Source: DATEPR01 sp036503065 (GTDB taxonomy: Bacteria; Actinomycetota; Actinomycetes; Mycobacteriales; Pseudonocardiaceae). From it: DNA of 5,930 bases. The DNA lies in contig DASXXM010000292.1 in assembly GCA_036503065.1 (NCBI GenBank), positions 1 through 5,930 on the forward strand. Direction: 5' to 3'. Within the stretch, counting starts at the first letter, position 1. Each line of letters begins with the position of its first letter. Positions 1 to 5,930 of the stretch are shown one piece after another. A program made the translations under genes and the position numbers. The notes under the pieces are model-generated. The model did not search any database and was not told the origin of the DNA. It saw only the letters and a list, made by a program, of their open reading frames with translations.

Positions 1-897
1 GGCTTCTTCAAGGCCGGGCTGTTCCTCGGCGCGGGTTCGGTCATGCACGCGATGGACGACGAGACCGACATGCGCCGCTTCGGCGGCCTGTTCCGGCGAA
101 TGCCGATCACCACGGTCACGTTCGGCCTCGGCTACCTGGCGATCATCGGCTTCCCCGGACTGTCGGGCTGCTTCACCAAGGACGCGATCATCGAGTCCGC
201 GTTCGGCCAGGGCGGCTGGCAGGGCTGGGTGTTCGGCGGCGCGGCGGCGCTGGGTGCCGGTCTCACCGCCTTCTACATGACCCGTCTCGTGCTCATGACG
301 TTCTTCGGCAAGGAACGCTGGCGGGACCTGAAGAACGCGGAAGGCAAGGACTACCACCCGCACGAGGCCAAGCCCGTGATGACCGTCCCGATGATCATCC
401 TGGCGGTCGGCTCCCTCGGCGCAGGCGCGTACTTCATGATCGGCGGCCGTCTGGCCAACTGGCTGACACCCACGCTCGGTGACCTGCAGGAGCACGCGAA
501 CCCGGTGCTGTCCAAGACGGTGATCACCGTCGGCACCCTCGCACTGGCCGCGATCGGCGTGCTGGTGGCGTTCCTGGTGGTCGGCCGGCGACCGGTGCCG
601 GTGGTCCGGCCGGAGCCGGTGTCCTGGCCGGTCCGCGCGGCCCGCGCCGACCTGTACGGCAACGCGCTGAACGAGACCCTGGTGGCCCGGCCCGGCCAGT
701 GGCTCACCGGCGGCCTGGTGTTCACCGACCGGTGGGGCGTCGACGGGCTGGTCAACGGCATCGCGGCCCTGTTCGGCGGCACGTCGGGCCGGCTTCGCCG
801 ACTGCAGACCGGTTTCGTCCGGTCCTACGCACTGACCATGTTGGGAGGCGCGATCATCTTGGTCGGGGCCCTGCTGTTGGTGAGGTTCTCCGCATGA
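1..897 (+). CDS. nuoL: NADH-quinone oxidoreductase subunit L (NuoL), 3' part only
   Basis: This is the C-terminal 298 residues of NuoL, the distal antiporter-like proton-pumping subunit of respiratory complex I in the cytoplasmic membrane. The frame is open from the first base, so the gene begins left of the window. The fragment opens with GFFKAGLFLGAGSV, and its K4 matches the central-channel lysine of the family (Lys342 of E. coli NuoL, from memory). Further on, FTKDAI (K60, D61) matches the conserved Lys-Asp pair of the broken helix TM12. Hydrophobic helices follow, for example around residues 125-147 and 174-195. After them comes a long amphipathic segment (about 205-270) consistent with the lateral helix that lies along NuoM and NuoN, and then a final membrane helix ending in LLLVRFSA. 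The stop TGA overlaps the nuoM start as ATGA. No truncation or frameshift is visible in the part present. Confidence 0.97.
   Translation, partial: GFFKAGLFLGAGSVMHAMDDETDMRRFGGLFRRMPITTVTFGLGYLAIIGFPGLSGCFTKDAIIESAFGQGGWQGWVFGGAAALGAGLTAFYMTRLVLMTFFGKERWRDLKNAEGKDYHPHEAKPVMTVPMIILAVGSLGAGAYFMIGGRLANWLTPTLGDLQEHANPVLSKTVITVGTLALAAIGVLVAFLVVGRRPVPVVRPEPVSWPVRAARADLYGNALNETLVARPGQWLTGGLVFTDRWGVDGLVNGIAALFGGTSGRLRRLQTGFVRSYALTMLGGAIILVGALLLVRFSA
880..885 (+). promoter_or_regulatory. Ribosome binding site of nuoM
   Basis: GTGAGG lies inside the end of nuoL, eight bases before the ATG at 894. It supports the ATG at 894, the start that overlaps the nuoL stop, over the in-frame GTG three codons later. 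The overlap suggests that ribosomes finishing nuoL re-initiate on nuoM. Confidence 0.6.
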
Positions 898-2513
898 CGC
901 CTGTGCATTCCGCGGCCGTGACGGCCGTGCCGACCCACGACGGCAGCCAGTTCGGCCTGCTGCTGGCCCTGTTGCTGCTGCCGCTCGTCGGCGCGGTCGT
1001 GCTGACCGCGCTGCGGCACAACGACCGGATGGCGAAGCTGGTGGCACTTGTCTTCGGTGCCGCCGAGTTCGTGCTCGCCGTGGTCACGCTGTTCGGCTAC
1101 CAGACCGGCGGCGCGCGGATCCAGTTCGCCGGCTCGATGGACTGGATTCCGTCGTTCGGCGTGCACATCTCGTTCGGCATGGACGGCATCGCGCTGGTGA
1201 TGGTCGCGATGATCGCGTTCCTGGTGCCGGTGGTGCTCGGTGCGTCCTGGTCGGAACGGCTGCCCGAAGGCCGGTCCGTTGCCGGGTTCTTCGCGCTGAT
1301 CCTGACGCTGGAAGCGTTGATGGTCGGCGTGTTCGCGGCCACCGACGTCTTCCTGTTCTACGTGCTGTTCGAGCTCATGCTGATCCCGATGTACTTCCTC
1401 ATCGGCAGCTTCGGCGGCGTGAACCGCAGGTACGCGGCGGTGAAGTTCTTCCTGTACTCGTTCCTTGGCGGCCTGCTGATGCTGGCGTCGGCCATCGGGA
1501 TGTGGTCCTACGCGCAGTCGGTCACCGGCAGCGGCACGTTCGACTGGGCCACCCTGACCACGATCGTCAGCCACGCCCCGCTGGGCACCCAGATCTGGCT
1601 GTTCATGGGCTTCTTCATCGCCTTCGCGATCAAGGCCCCGCTGGTGCCCTTCCACACGTGGCTGCCGGACGCCACCGCGGAGGCGCCGATCGGCGTCGGC
1701 GTGCTGCTGGTCGGCGTGCTGGACAAGGTCGGCATCTTCGGTTTCCTGCGCTACAACCTGCCGCTGCTCCCCGACGCCAGCCACCGGCTCGCCCCGCTGC
1801 TGTTGGTGCTCGCCGTGGCCGGCGTGCTGTACGGGTCGATCCTGGCGGCCGGGCAGAGCGACATGAAGCGGTTCATCGCCTACGTGTCGTTGGCGCACTT
1901 CGGTTTCATGGCGCTGGGGGTGTTCGCGTTCACCTCGCAGGGCGGGGTCGGCGCCGTGTCCTACATGGTCAACCACAGCATCGCCACGGGGATGCTGCTG
2001 ATCGTGATCGGCATGGTGATCGCGCGCGGCCGGTCGGTCCGGGCCGAGGACTACGGCGGGCTGGGCAAGGTCACGCCGATCCTCGCCGGCATGATGTTCC
2101 TGGCCGGCCTGACCACGCTCTCGTTGCCGGGCACCAACTCGTTCGTCAGTGAGTTCCTGGTGCTGATCGGCTCGTTCCAGACCGAGCCGGTGTACGCGAT
2201 CCTGGCCACCGTCGGCATGGTGCTGGCCGCGCTCTACGTGCTGTGGCTCTACCAGCGGGTGATGCAGGGGCCGGTGCGCGGCAACGCCCTGGTGGACGTG
2301 GCAGGCGGTCCCGGCGCGGCCATGGATCCGGCGTTGGGCGCCCGCAAGGGCATCAGCGACCTGTCTGGCCGGGAGCGCTGGGTGCTGGCGCCGATGGTGG
2401 TGCTGATCCTGCTGCTCGGCTTCTATCCCAAGCCATTGCTCGACATCGTCAACCCGTCGGTTGGCGCAACGCTGAACTCGATCGGGGTCAGCGTGAGCCA
2501 GGAAGGCAAATGA
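894..2513 (+). CDS. nuoM: NADH-quinone oxidoreductase subunit M (NuoM)
   Basis: NuoM is one of the three antiporter-like membrane subunits of complex I and couples quinone reduction to proton export. The 539-residue product has the expected run of about 14 membrane helices. Expected channel residues are visible: E160 in FELMLIP, K247 in AIKAPLVPFHTWLPDA (with H254, W256 and D259), K278 in LDKVG, H361 in MVNHSIATG and E420 in FVSEFLVL. The last four keep the spacing of E. coli K234, K265, H348 and E407 (numbers from memory). The motif GQSDMKRFIAYVS at about 320-332 is also typical. The start is the ATG overlapping the nuoL stop; an in-frame extension back to 699 would lie inside nuoL and is not coding. 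A hydrophilic loop of roughly 45 residues before the last membrane helix (about 460-505) is longer than in E. coli. Only one base separates its stop from nuoN. Confidence 0.98.
   Translation: MTPVHSAAVTAVPTHDGSQFGLLLALLLLPLVGAVVLTALRHNDRMAKLVALVFGAAEFVLAVVTLFGYQTGGARIQFAGSMDWIPSFGVHISFGMDGIALVMVAMIAFLVPVVLGASWSERLPEGRSVAGFFALILTLEALMVGVFAATDVFLFYVLFELMLIPMYFLIGSFGGVNRRYAAVKFFLYSFLGGLLMLASAIGMWSYAQSVTGSGTFDWATLTTIVSHAPLGTQIWLFMGFFIAFAIKAPLVPFHTWLPDATAEAPIGVGVLLVGVLDKVGIFGFLRYNLPLLPDASHRLAPLLLVLAVAGVLYGSILAAGQSDMKRFIAYVSLAHFGFMALGVFAFTSQGGVGAVSYMVNHSIATGMLLIVIGMVIARGRSVRAEDYGGLGKVTPILAGMMFLAGLTTLSLPGTNSFVSEFLVLIGSFQTEPVYAILATVGMVLAALYVLWLYQRVMQGPVRGNALVDVAGGPGAAMDPALGARKGISDLSGRERWVLAPMVVLILLLGFYPKPLLDIVNPSVGATLNSIGVSVSQEGK
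2500..2506 (+). promoter_or_regulatory. Ribosome binding site of nuoN
   Basis: AGGAAGG lies within the last codons of nuoM, eight bases before the GTG at 2515. Two GTG codons stand side by side (2515 and 2518). The spacing favours the first. Confidence 0.65.
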
Positions 2514-2514
2514 C

Positions 2515-4104
2515 GTGGTGTTCCTGACCAATGTGCTGCACGCACCTGTGTTGGCAGCCGCGACGCCACCGATCGCCACGCCGTCGGTGAACTACGGCGC
2601 CATCGCGGCGCCGCTGATCATCCTCGGCGCGGCCTGCGTCAGCGTGCTGTTCGAGGCGTTCCTGCCGCGTCAGTCCCGGTGGGCCGCCCAGGTCACGCTG
2701 AGCCTGGTCGCGCTGATCGTGGCCGGCCTCGCGCTCGGCCTCTACATCAAGGGCGCGCCGACCGCCGGGACCACCACCCTGTCGGGCACCATCGCGATCG
2801 ACCGGCCCGCGCTGTTCCTGTGGTTCACCCTGGTGGCGCTGGCGTTCTGCTCGGTCCTGCTGATCGCGGACCGGACCGTGGACCGTGGCGGCTACTTCGT
2901 CGCACACGCCGCGATCCGGCCCGGTTCGCTGTCCGAACGCGCGCAGCAGACGCTCGGTGGCATGCAGACCGAGGTCTTCCCGCTGACCCTGTTCGCGGTC
3001 GGCGGGATGATGGTCTTCTGCGCGGCCAACGACCTGCTCACCATGTTCGTGGCGCTGGAAGTGCTGTCCCTGCCGCTGTACCTGATGTGCGGCCTGGCCC
3101 GGCGCAGGCGGCTGCTGTCCCAGGAGGCGGCGGTCAAGTACTTCCTGCTCGGCGCGTTCGCGTCGGCGTTCTTCCTGTACGGGCTTGCCCTGCTGTACGG
3201 CTACGCCGGTTCGGTCCGGCTGTCCGACATCGCGCACGCCGCCGCCGGCACCAACCGGTCGGACACCCTGCTGTTCGGCGGCATGGCCATGCTCGTGGTC
3301 GGCCTCCTGTTCAAGGCGTCCGTCGCGCCGTTCCACACCTGGACCCCGGACGTCTACCAGGGCGCGCCGACCCCGATCACCGCGCTGATGGGCGCCTGCA
3401 CCAAGGTTGCCGCGTTCGGCGCGATCCTGCGGGTGCTGACCGTGGCGTTCCAGGTCACGAGCTGGGAGTGGCGCGGTGTGCTGTGGGCCATCGCGATCAT
3501 CTCCATGTTCGTCGGCGCGATCCTGGGTATCACGCAGAGTGATGTGAAGCGGATGATCGCCTACTCGTCGGTGGCGCACGCCGGCTTCATCCTGGTCGGC
3601 GTCATCGCCCTGACCAGCAGGGGACTGTCCAGCTCGCTGTTCTATCTGGTGGCCTACGGCTTCACCACGATCGCCACGTTCGGGGTCATCACCCTGGTCC
3701 GCACGGGCGATGGTGAGGCATCACACCTTTCGTCGTGGGCCGGCCTGGCCAAACGATCACCGCTGGTGGCCGGCGTGTTCACGTTTCTGCTGCTCGCGCT
3801 CGCCGGCATCCCGTTGACCAGCGGTTTCGTCGGCAAGTTCGTGGTCTTCTCGGCCGCGATGAATGACGGCATGGGGCCGTTGGTCGTTGTGGCCCTTATC
3901 GCAAGCACCGTCGCGGCATCGTTCTACCTGCGGGTCATCGTGCTGATGTACTTCTCGGAGCCCGCCGCGGACGGCCCGACGGTCAGTGTGCCCGGCGTGT
4001 TCACCACGGCGGCCATTAGTCTGGGTGTACTGGTGACACTCTTGCTGGGCGTGTGGCCGTCGCTCGTCCTGGACTGGGCGGGAGGCGGCGGCTTCGCCCT
4101 CTAG
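2515..4104 (+). CDS. nuoN: NADH-quinone oxidoreductase subunit N (NuoN)
   Basis: NuoN is the antiporter-like subunit of complex I nearest the connecting subunits NuoK, NuoJ, NuoA and NuoH. The product has 529 residues and about 14 membrane helices. Visible family residues are E182 in ALEVLSLPLYL, K267 in LFKASVAPFHTWTPD (with H274 and W276), K297 in CTKVAAF and K441 in SGFVGKFVVF. The lysine at the last site, where NuoM has glutamate, is what separates NuoN from NuoM. The K267-K297 spacing of 30 equals that of E. coli K217-K247 (numbers from memory). ITQSDVKRMIAYSS is the usual TM10-11 signature. A hydrophilic insert at about 123-152, between early helices, makes it longer than the roughly 485-residue E. 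coli protein, as is common in actinobacterial NuoN. The start is GTG, one base after the nuoM stop. Confidence 0.97.
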   Translation: MVFLTNVLHAPVLAAATPPIATPSVNYGAIAAPLIILGAACVSVLFEAFLPRQSRWAAQVTLSLVALIVAGLALGLYIKGAPTAGTTTLSGTIAIDRPALFLWFTLVALAFCSVLLIADRTVDRGGYFVAHAAIRPGSLSERAQQTLGGMQTEVFPLTLFAVGGMMVFCAANDLLTMFVALEVLSLPLYLMCGLARRRRLLSQEAAVKYFLLGAFASAFFLYGLALLYGYAGSVRLSDIAHAAAGTNRSDTLLFGGMAMLVVGLLFKASVAPFHTWTPDVYQGAPTPITALMGACTKVAAFGAILRVLTVAFQVTSWEWRGVLWAIAIISMFVGAILGITQSDVKRMIAYSSVAHAGFILVGVIALTSRGLSSSLFYLVAYGFTTIATFGVITLVRTGDGEASHLSSWAGLAKRSPLVAGVFTFLLLALAGIPLTSGFVGKFVVFSAAMNDGMGPLVVVALIASTVAASFYLRVIVLMYFSEPAADGPTVSVPGVFTTAAISLGVLVTLLLGVWPSLVLDWAGGGGFAL

Positions 4105-4122
4105 CCGCACTTCGGGGGCGTC

Positions 4123-5157
4123 GTGACAGCCAAACAACAGGCCCTGGACACCGGCACCGACTCGGTGCTGCGGTTCGAGCTGCCCGACCCCGTGCTGGCC
4201 TCGGGCATCAAGGCCGGCCTCGACCGGGTCGAGGACGTGCTGCACACGGTCGTGGACAGCGACGTGGAGTTCGTCCGGTCCACCGCGCTTCATCTGGTGG
4301 ACGCGGGCGGCAAGCGCATCCGGCCGCTGTTCACGCTGCTCGCGGCCCAGTTCGGCGACCCGAAGCGGCAGGACGTGATCACCGCGGCCGCCGCCGTGGA
4401 GCTGGTGCACATCGCGACCCTCTACCACGACGACGTGATGGACGAGGCCACCATGCGGCGCGGCGCGGTCAGCGCCAACGCCCGTTGGGACAACACGGTG
4501 GCCATCCTGGCAGGCGACTACCTGTTCGCGCACGCGTCCCGACTGGTCTCCGATCTCGGCACGGACGCCGCCCGGATCATCGCGGAAACGTTTGCGGAGC
4601 TGGTCACCGGCCAGTTGCGGGAGACCATCGGCCCAGGCCCCGACGACGACCCGATCGCGCACTACCTGTCCGTGATCGGCCAGAAGACCGGTTCACTGAT
4701 CGCCACCGCAGGCCGGTTCGGCGGCATGTGCGCCGGCGCGGCCGACGAGCACGTGACGGCGCTGCGGCGGTTCGGCGAGATCGTCGGCGCCGCGTTCCAG
4801 ATCTCCGACGACGTCATCGACATCGCGTCCCCCGCCGACGAGTCGGGCAAAACGCCCGGCACCGACCTGCGCGAGGGCGTGCACACGCTGCCCACCCTGT
4901 ACGCGCTGGCCGAGCACGACCCGACCGACCGGGCCGGCGTCCGCCTGCGGCAGCTGCTGGGCCGCCCGCTCACCGAGGACGCCGAGGTGGACGAGGCCCT
5001 GATACTGCTGCGCGAGTCACCGGCCCTGGCCAGGGCCCGCAAGACCCTGGCCGACTACGCCGACCGGGCGCGCGGCGTACTCCGTCTGCTGCCCGACGGC
5101 CCCGCCGCCGAGGCGCTGCGCGCGATGACCGACTACCTGGTCGACCGCACCGGCTGA
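4123..5157 (+). CDS. trans-polyprenyl diphosphate synthase, probably for the menaquinone side chain
   Basis: This 344-residue cytosolic enzyme condenses isopentenyl diphosphate onto an allylic diphosphate to make all-trans polyprenyl diphosphate. Motifs appear in order: GGKRIRP (62-68), the first aspartate-rich motif DDVMD (103-107), followed by RRG (112-114), QKTGSL (187-192), and the second aspartate-rich motif DDVID (229-233), followed by GTDLREG. Both motifs would bind the magnesium ions. Residues before the first motif are small (A and T at -5 and -4, in ATLYHDD), as in long-chain enzymes such as IspB, so a long product is inferred. The sequence strongly recalls M. tuberculosis GrcC1 in motif order and length (about 335 residues, from memory). 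It follows nuoN by 18 bases, so it is probably in the nuo transcript. The GTG start has only a weak GGGGG (4114-4118) upstream at a short spacing; later in-frame GTGs look no better. Product length cannot be fixed from sequence. Confidence 0.95.
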   Translation: MTAKQQALDTGTDSVLRFELPDPVLASGIKAGLDRVEDVLHTVVDSDVEFVRSTALHLVDAGGKRIRPLFTLLAAQFGDPKRQDVITAAAAVELVHIATLYHDDVMDEATMRRGAVSANARWDNTVAILAGDYLFAHASRLVSDLGTDAARIIAETFAELVTGQLRETIGPGPDDDPIAHYLSVIGQKTGSLIATAGRFGGMCAGAADEHVTALRRFGEIVGAAFQISDDVIDIASPADESGKTPGTDLREGVHTLPTLYALAEHDPTDRAGVRLRQLLGRPLTEDAEVDEALILLRESPALARARKTLADYADRARGVLRLLPDGPAAEALRAMTDYLVDRTG

Positions 5158-5179
5158 GCTCGCGGTATTCGCATTTGTT

Positions 5180-5194
5180 CGGCGCGGAACGCCG
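5180..5194 (+). terminator. Possible weak terminator hairpin after the nuo/synthase run
   Basis: CGGCG and CGCCG form a 5-bp stem with a 5-base loop, 23 bases after the synthase stop codon. There is no T-run after it, only an AT-richer stretch. Actinobacterial terminators often lack the T-run, but a stem this short may be chance. Confidence 0.25.
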
Positions 5195-5203
5195 TCCGGA
5201 ATT

Positions 5204-5278
5204 GATCGTAGATCGGCGAAAAATAACAACCCAACGTGACCATAGGCGAATTCCAGGTGGTCACCCGATCGTTGATAG
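5204..5278. repeat. Imperfect direct repeat, 63-bp period
   Basis: GATCGTAGATCG (5204-5215) and GATCGTTGATAG (5267-5278) match at 10 of 12 positions. Their starts are 63 bp apart, close to six helical turns, and they bracket the inverted repeat at 5236-5264. They could be paired protein-binding sites. The motif is not one I recognise. Confidence 0.4.
5236..5264. repeat. 7-bp inverted repeat, possible operator
   Basis: GTGACCA (5236-5242) and TGGTCAC (5258-5264) are perfect inverted copies separated by 15 bases, a centre-to-centre distance of 22 bp (about two helical turns). This geometry suits a dimeric regulator. The spacing is too wide for the CRP/GlxR pattern, in which the half-sites are six bases apart. 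It could instead be an RNA hairpin if transcription starts upstream. Confidence 0.45.
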
Positions 5279-5297
5279 CATGACCCCCGGAGGGAGT

Positions 5298-5341
5298 AGG
5301 TAGCTGCCTGTCGTGGGCTACCTCGCCAGGGGTGGGCCTGG
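5298..5341 (+). promoter_or_regulatory. Tandem hairpins in the presumed 5' leader of the last gene
   Basis: AGGTAGC (5298-5304) pairs perfectly with GCTACCT (5317-5323) around a 12-base loop. CCAGG (5326-5330) pairs with CCTGG (5337-5341) around a 6-base loop, only two bases further on. CTACC (5318-5322) could instead pair with GGTAG at 5340-5344, so two exclusive folds exist. Loop bases CTGTC (5308-5312) can also pair with GACAG (5345-5349). No known riboswitch class could be assigned. The structures may be a leader regulatory element, or incidental in GC-rich DNA. Confidence 0.35.
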
Positions 5342-5397
5342 TAGGACAGACTGCTGACTGCCTGGTGTCGCTCGTCCGGCGCCGGGTGTTGCCGCGC

Positions 5398-5404
5398 AGG
5401 AGGG
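5398..5404 (+). promoter_or_regulatory. Strong ribosome binding site of the last gene
   Basis: AGGAGGG is a near-perfect Shine-Dalgarno sequence. It ends 7 bases before the GTG at 5412 and 10 before the in-frame ATG at 5415. Spacing favours GTG and codon preference favours ATG; the difference is one residue. An in-frame TGA at 5355-5357 bars any much longer start. Confidence 0.8.
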
Positions 5405-5411
5405 ACATCCC

Positions 5412-5930
5412 GTGATGTGGATCTTCGGGCAGGTGTGGTTCGCCTGCCTGGTCGGTTTCGCCGTAGGTGTGCTGCTCGACTGGGTCGTCCGGGTCCGGCC
5501 GCTGACCCACCAGGTGGCCGACCTGGAGTCCCGCCTGCGCAACTCGCCCCGCACCGACGAGGAGTCCGACGACTCGATGTTCCGGCGCGGGTCCTACGAG
5601 GCCCCCGGTCGGTTCGACTCCACCGGTTTCGGCGGCGACAGCAGCCGCGGCCTGCTCACCCCGTCCAGGCAGGCGAGCCTGGGCACCGACCTGATGCCAC
5701 ACGAGCAGCAGACCCAGCTGACCGAGCCGCCCTCCGGCGTCGAGGACTACCCGGGCGTGGCCCGCCTGAGCGGCATCTGGGCGGACGATCCGGAGCAGTC
5801 GTCGGAATCGCTCTGGGGTTCGTCCGAACAGCAGGCCGACACGCCGACGACGGTCACCCCGCTGGTCCAGCCGACGTCCGAGGTCCCACCCCCCACCGAG
5901 GCCGACGAGCAGTACCTGGACTTCCTGCGC
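5412..5930 (+). CDS. Membrane-anchored protein with an acidic disordered region, 3' end missing
   Basis: The frame is open for 173 codons to the window edge with no stop, so the gene is incomplete at its 3' end. The product begins (V/M)MWIFGQVWFACLVGF and has one hydrophobic helix at about residues 3-27. Arginines (VVRVRPL) follow it, which favours a cytoplasmic C-terminus. Residues of about 32-45 (THQVADLESRLRN) could form a short amphipathic or coiled helix. The rest is rich in D, E, S, P, T and Q with scattered aromatic residues, for example EESDDS, GIWADDPEQSSESLW and PPPTEADEQYLDF, and is probably disordered. I do not recognise the family with confidence. Short actinobacterial membrane proteins with a similar MW..GQ start and a C-terminal 'sunset' domain exist, but any such domain would lie beyond the edge. 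The preceding 254-base gap suggests its own promoter. Codon use, with G or C at most third positions, supports it being a real gene. Confidence 0.85.
   Translation, partial: MMWIFGQVWFACLVGFAVGVLLDWVVRVRPLTHQVADLESRLRNSPRTDEESDDSMFRRGSYEAPGRFDSTGFGGDSSRGLLTPSRQASLGTDLMPHEQQTQLTEPPSGVEDYPGVARLSGIWADDPEQSSESLWGSSEQQADTPTTVTPLVQPTSEVPPPTEADEQYLDFLR

Larger units (their letters stand above)
5202..5281 (+). promoter_or_regulatory. Candidate promoter region for the last gene
   Basis: The AT-rich pocket is the natural place for a promoter for the downstream gene. Two weak candidates are visible. One is TTGATC (5202-5207) with TAACAA (5224-5229), 16 bases apart. The other is TAGCAT (5276-5281), which fits a TAnnnT -10 element but has no good -35 at 17-18 bases. 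A third, extracytoplasmic-sigma-like, option is GGAAC (5186-5190) followed 16 bases later by CGTA (5207-5210). None is strong enough to name the start site. Confidence 0.3.
5158..5411 (+). other. Intergenic region between the synthase gene and the last gene
   Basis: This stretch of 254 bases has no supportable gene. Bases 5201-5280 contain 38 G/C out of 80, a clear dip against the surrounding GC-rich coding DNA. In order, it holds a small hairpin (5180-5194), an imperfect direct repeat (5204-5215 and 5267-5278), an inverted repeat (5236-5264), a TAGCAT at 5276-5281, two hairpins (5298-5341), a 10-base palindrome CCGGCGCCGG (5376-5385) and a strong ribosome binding site. The layout fits the end of one transcription unit followed by a promoter and a leader of roughly 100 bases or more. 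Confidence 0.75.

Noticed and set aside
575..635. Dense cluster of CCGG/GGCC/CCGGT words near the end of nuoL
   Set aside because: It encodes the proline- and valine-rich linker RPVPVVRPEPVSWPV in frame, and the repetition follows from GC-biased proline and arginine codons.
699..893. Upstream in-frame extension of nuoM
   Set aside because: It lies wholly inside nuoL in another frame and reads as arginine-rich sequence. The ATG at 894 has a ribosome binding site and gives the normal NuoM N-terminus.
825..2579. Long open frame on the minus strand opposite nuoM (584 codons), with similar ones at 2488-3579 and 3757-4662
   Set aside because: The translations are rich in R, H, Q, G and D with no membrane helices or known motifs. 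This is the expected shadow of GC-rich third positions in real genes on the other strand.
4053..5303. Plus-strand open frame of 416 codons overlapping the end of nuoN and all of the synthase gene
   Set aside because: It is arginine/proline/glycine-rich and lies in another frame of a gene with intact catalytic motifs, so it is an out-of-frame shadow.
5280..5303. Seven-codon reading frame ATG...TAG (MTPGGSR) in the leader
   Set aside because: There is no ribosome binding site before it, and its ATG overlaps the TAGCAT that might be a -10 element. It has no repeated regulatory codons suggesting attenuation.
5290..5350. GGGAGTAG at 5292-5299, resembling the first conserved strand of the yybP-ykoY (manganese) riboswitch
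   Set aside because: I could not find the second conserved strand (only GACAGAC at 5345-5351) or a convincing closing stem. The downstream gene is not a metal transporter, so this is a short chance similarity unless an Rfam scan says otherwise.
5666..5683. Perfect 6-bp hairpin CCAGGC/GCCTGG inside the last gene
   Set aside because: It lies within a coding frame that continues well past it and has no T-run. Such stems are frequent in GC-rich coding DNA.

Overview
The window is high-GC DNA with GTG starts, tightly packed genes and protein signatures typical of actinobacteria. The best guess is a Pseudonocardiaceae-type actinomycete, inferred from overall flavour and not from a diagnostic marker. 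All supported genes lie on the plus strand.

Positions 1-4104 are the 3' end of a nuo operon encoding respiratory complex I (NDH-1). They hold the C-terminal half of nuoL (cut by the left edge), complete nuoM and complete nuoN. These are the three antiporter-like, proton-pumping membrane subunits. nuoL and nuoM share an ATGA overlap, and nuoM and nuoN are separated by one base, so the three are almost certainly co-transcribed and translationally coupled. The lysines, glutamates and histidine expected in the proton channels of NuoM and NuoN are all visible, as is the NuoL Lys-Asp pair, so these look like functional subunits.

Eighteen bases after nuoN comes a trans-polyprenyl diphosphate synthase (4123-5157) with both aspartate-rich motifs. 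It is the kind of enzyme that makes the isoprenoid tail of menaquinone, the electron acceptor of complex I in actinobacteria. Its position as the last gene of the run suggests supply of the quinone tail alongside the enzyme that reduces the quinone.

Positions 5158-5411 are non-coding and compositionally distinct. The part at 5201-5280 is only about 48% GC. It holds a 7-bp inverted repeat and a 10-of-12 direct repeat, and probably contains a promoter. The part at 5298-5341 can form two consecutive hairpins, followed by a strong ribosome binding site.

The last gene starts at 5412 (GTG, or the adjacent ATG) and runs off the right edge. It encodes a protein with one N-terminal membrane helix, a short amphipathic stretch and a long acidic, proline/serine-rich, probably disordered region. 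It is the least understood gene here. The nuo section looks ordinary; the second-look material is the 5158-5411 region and this last gene.
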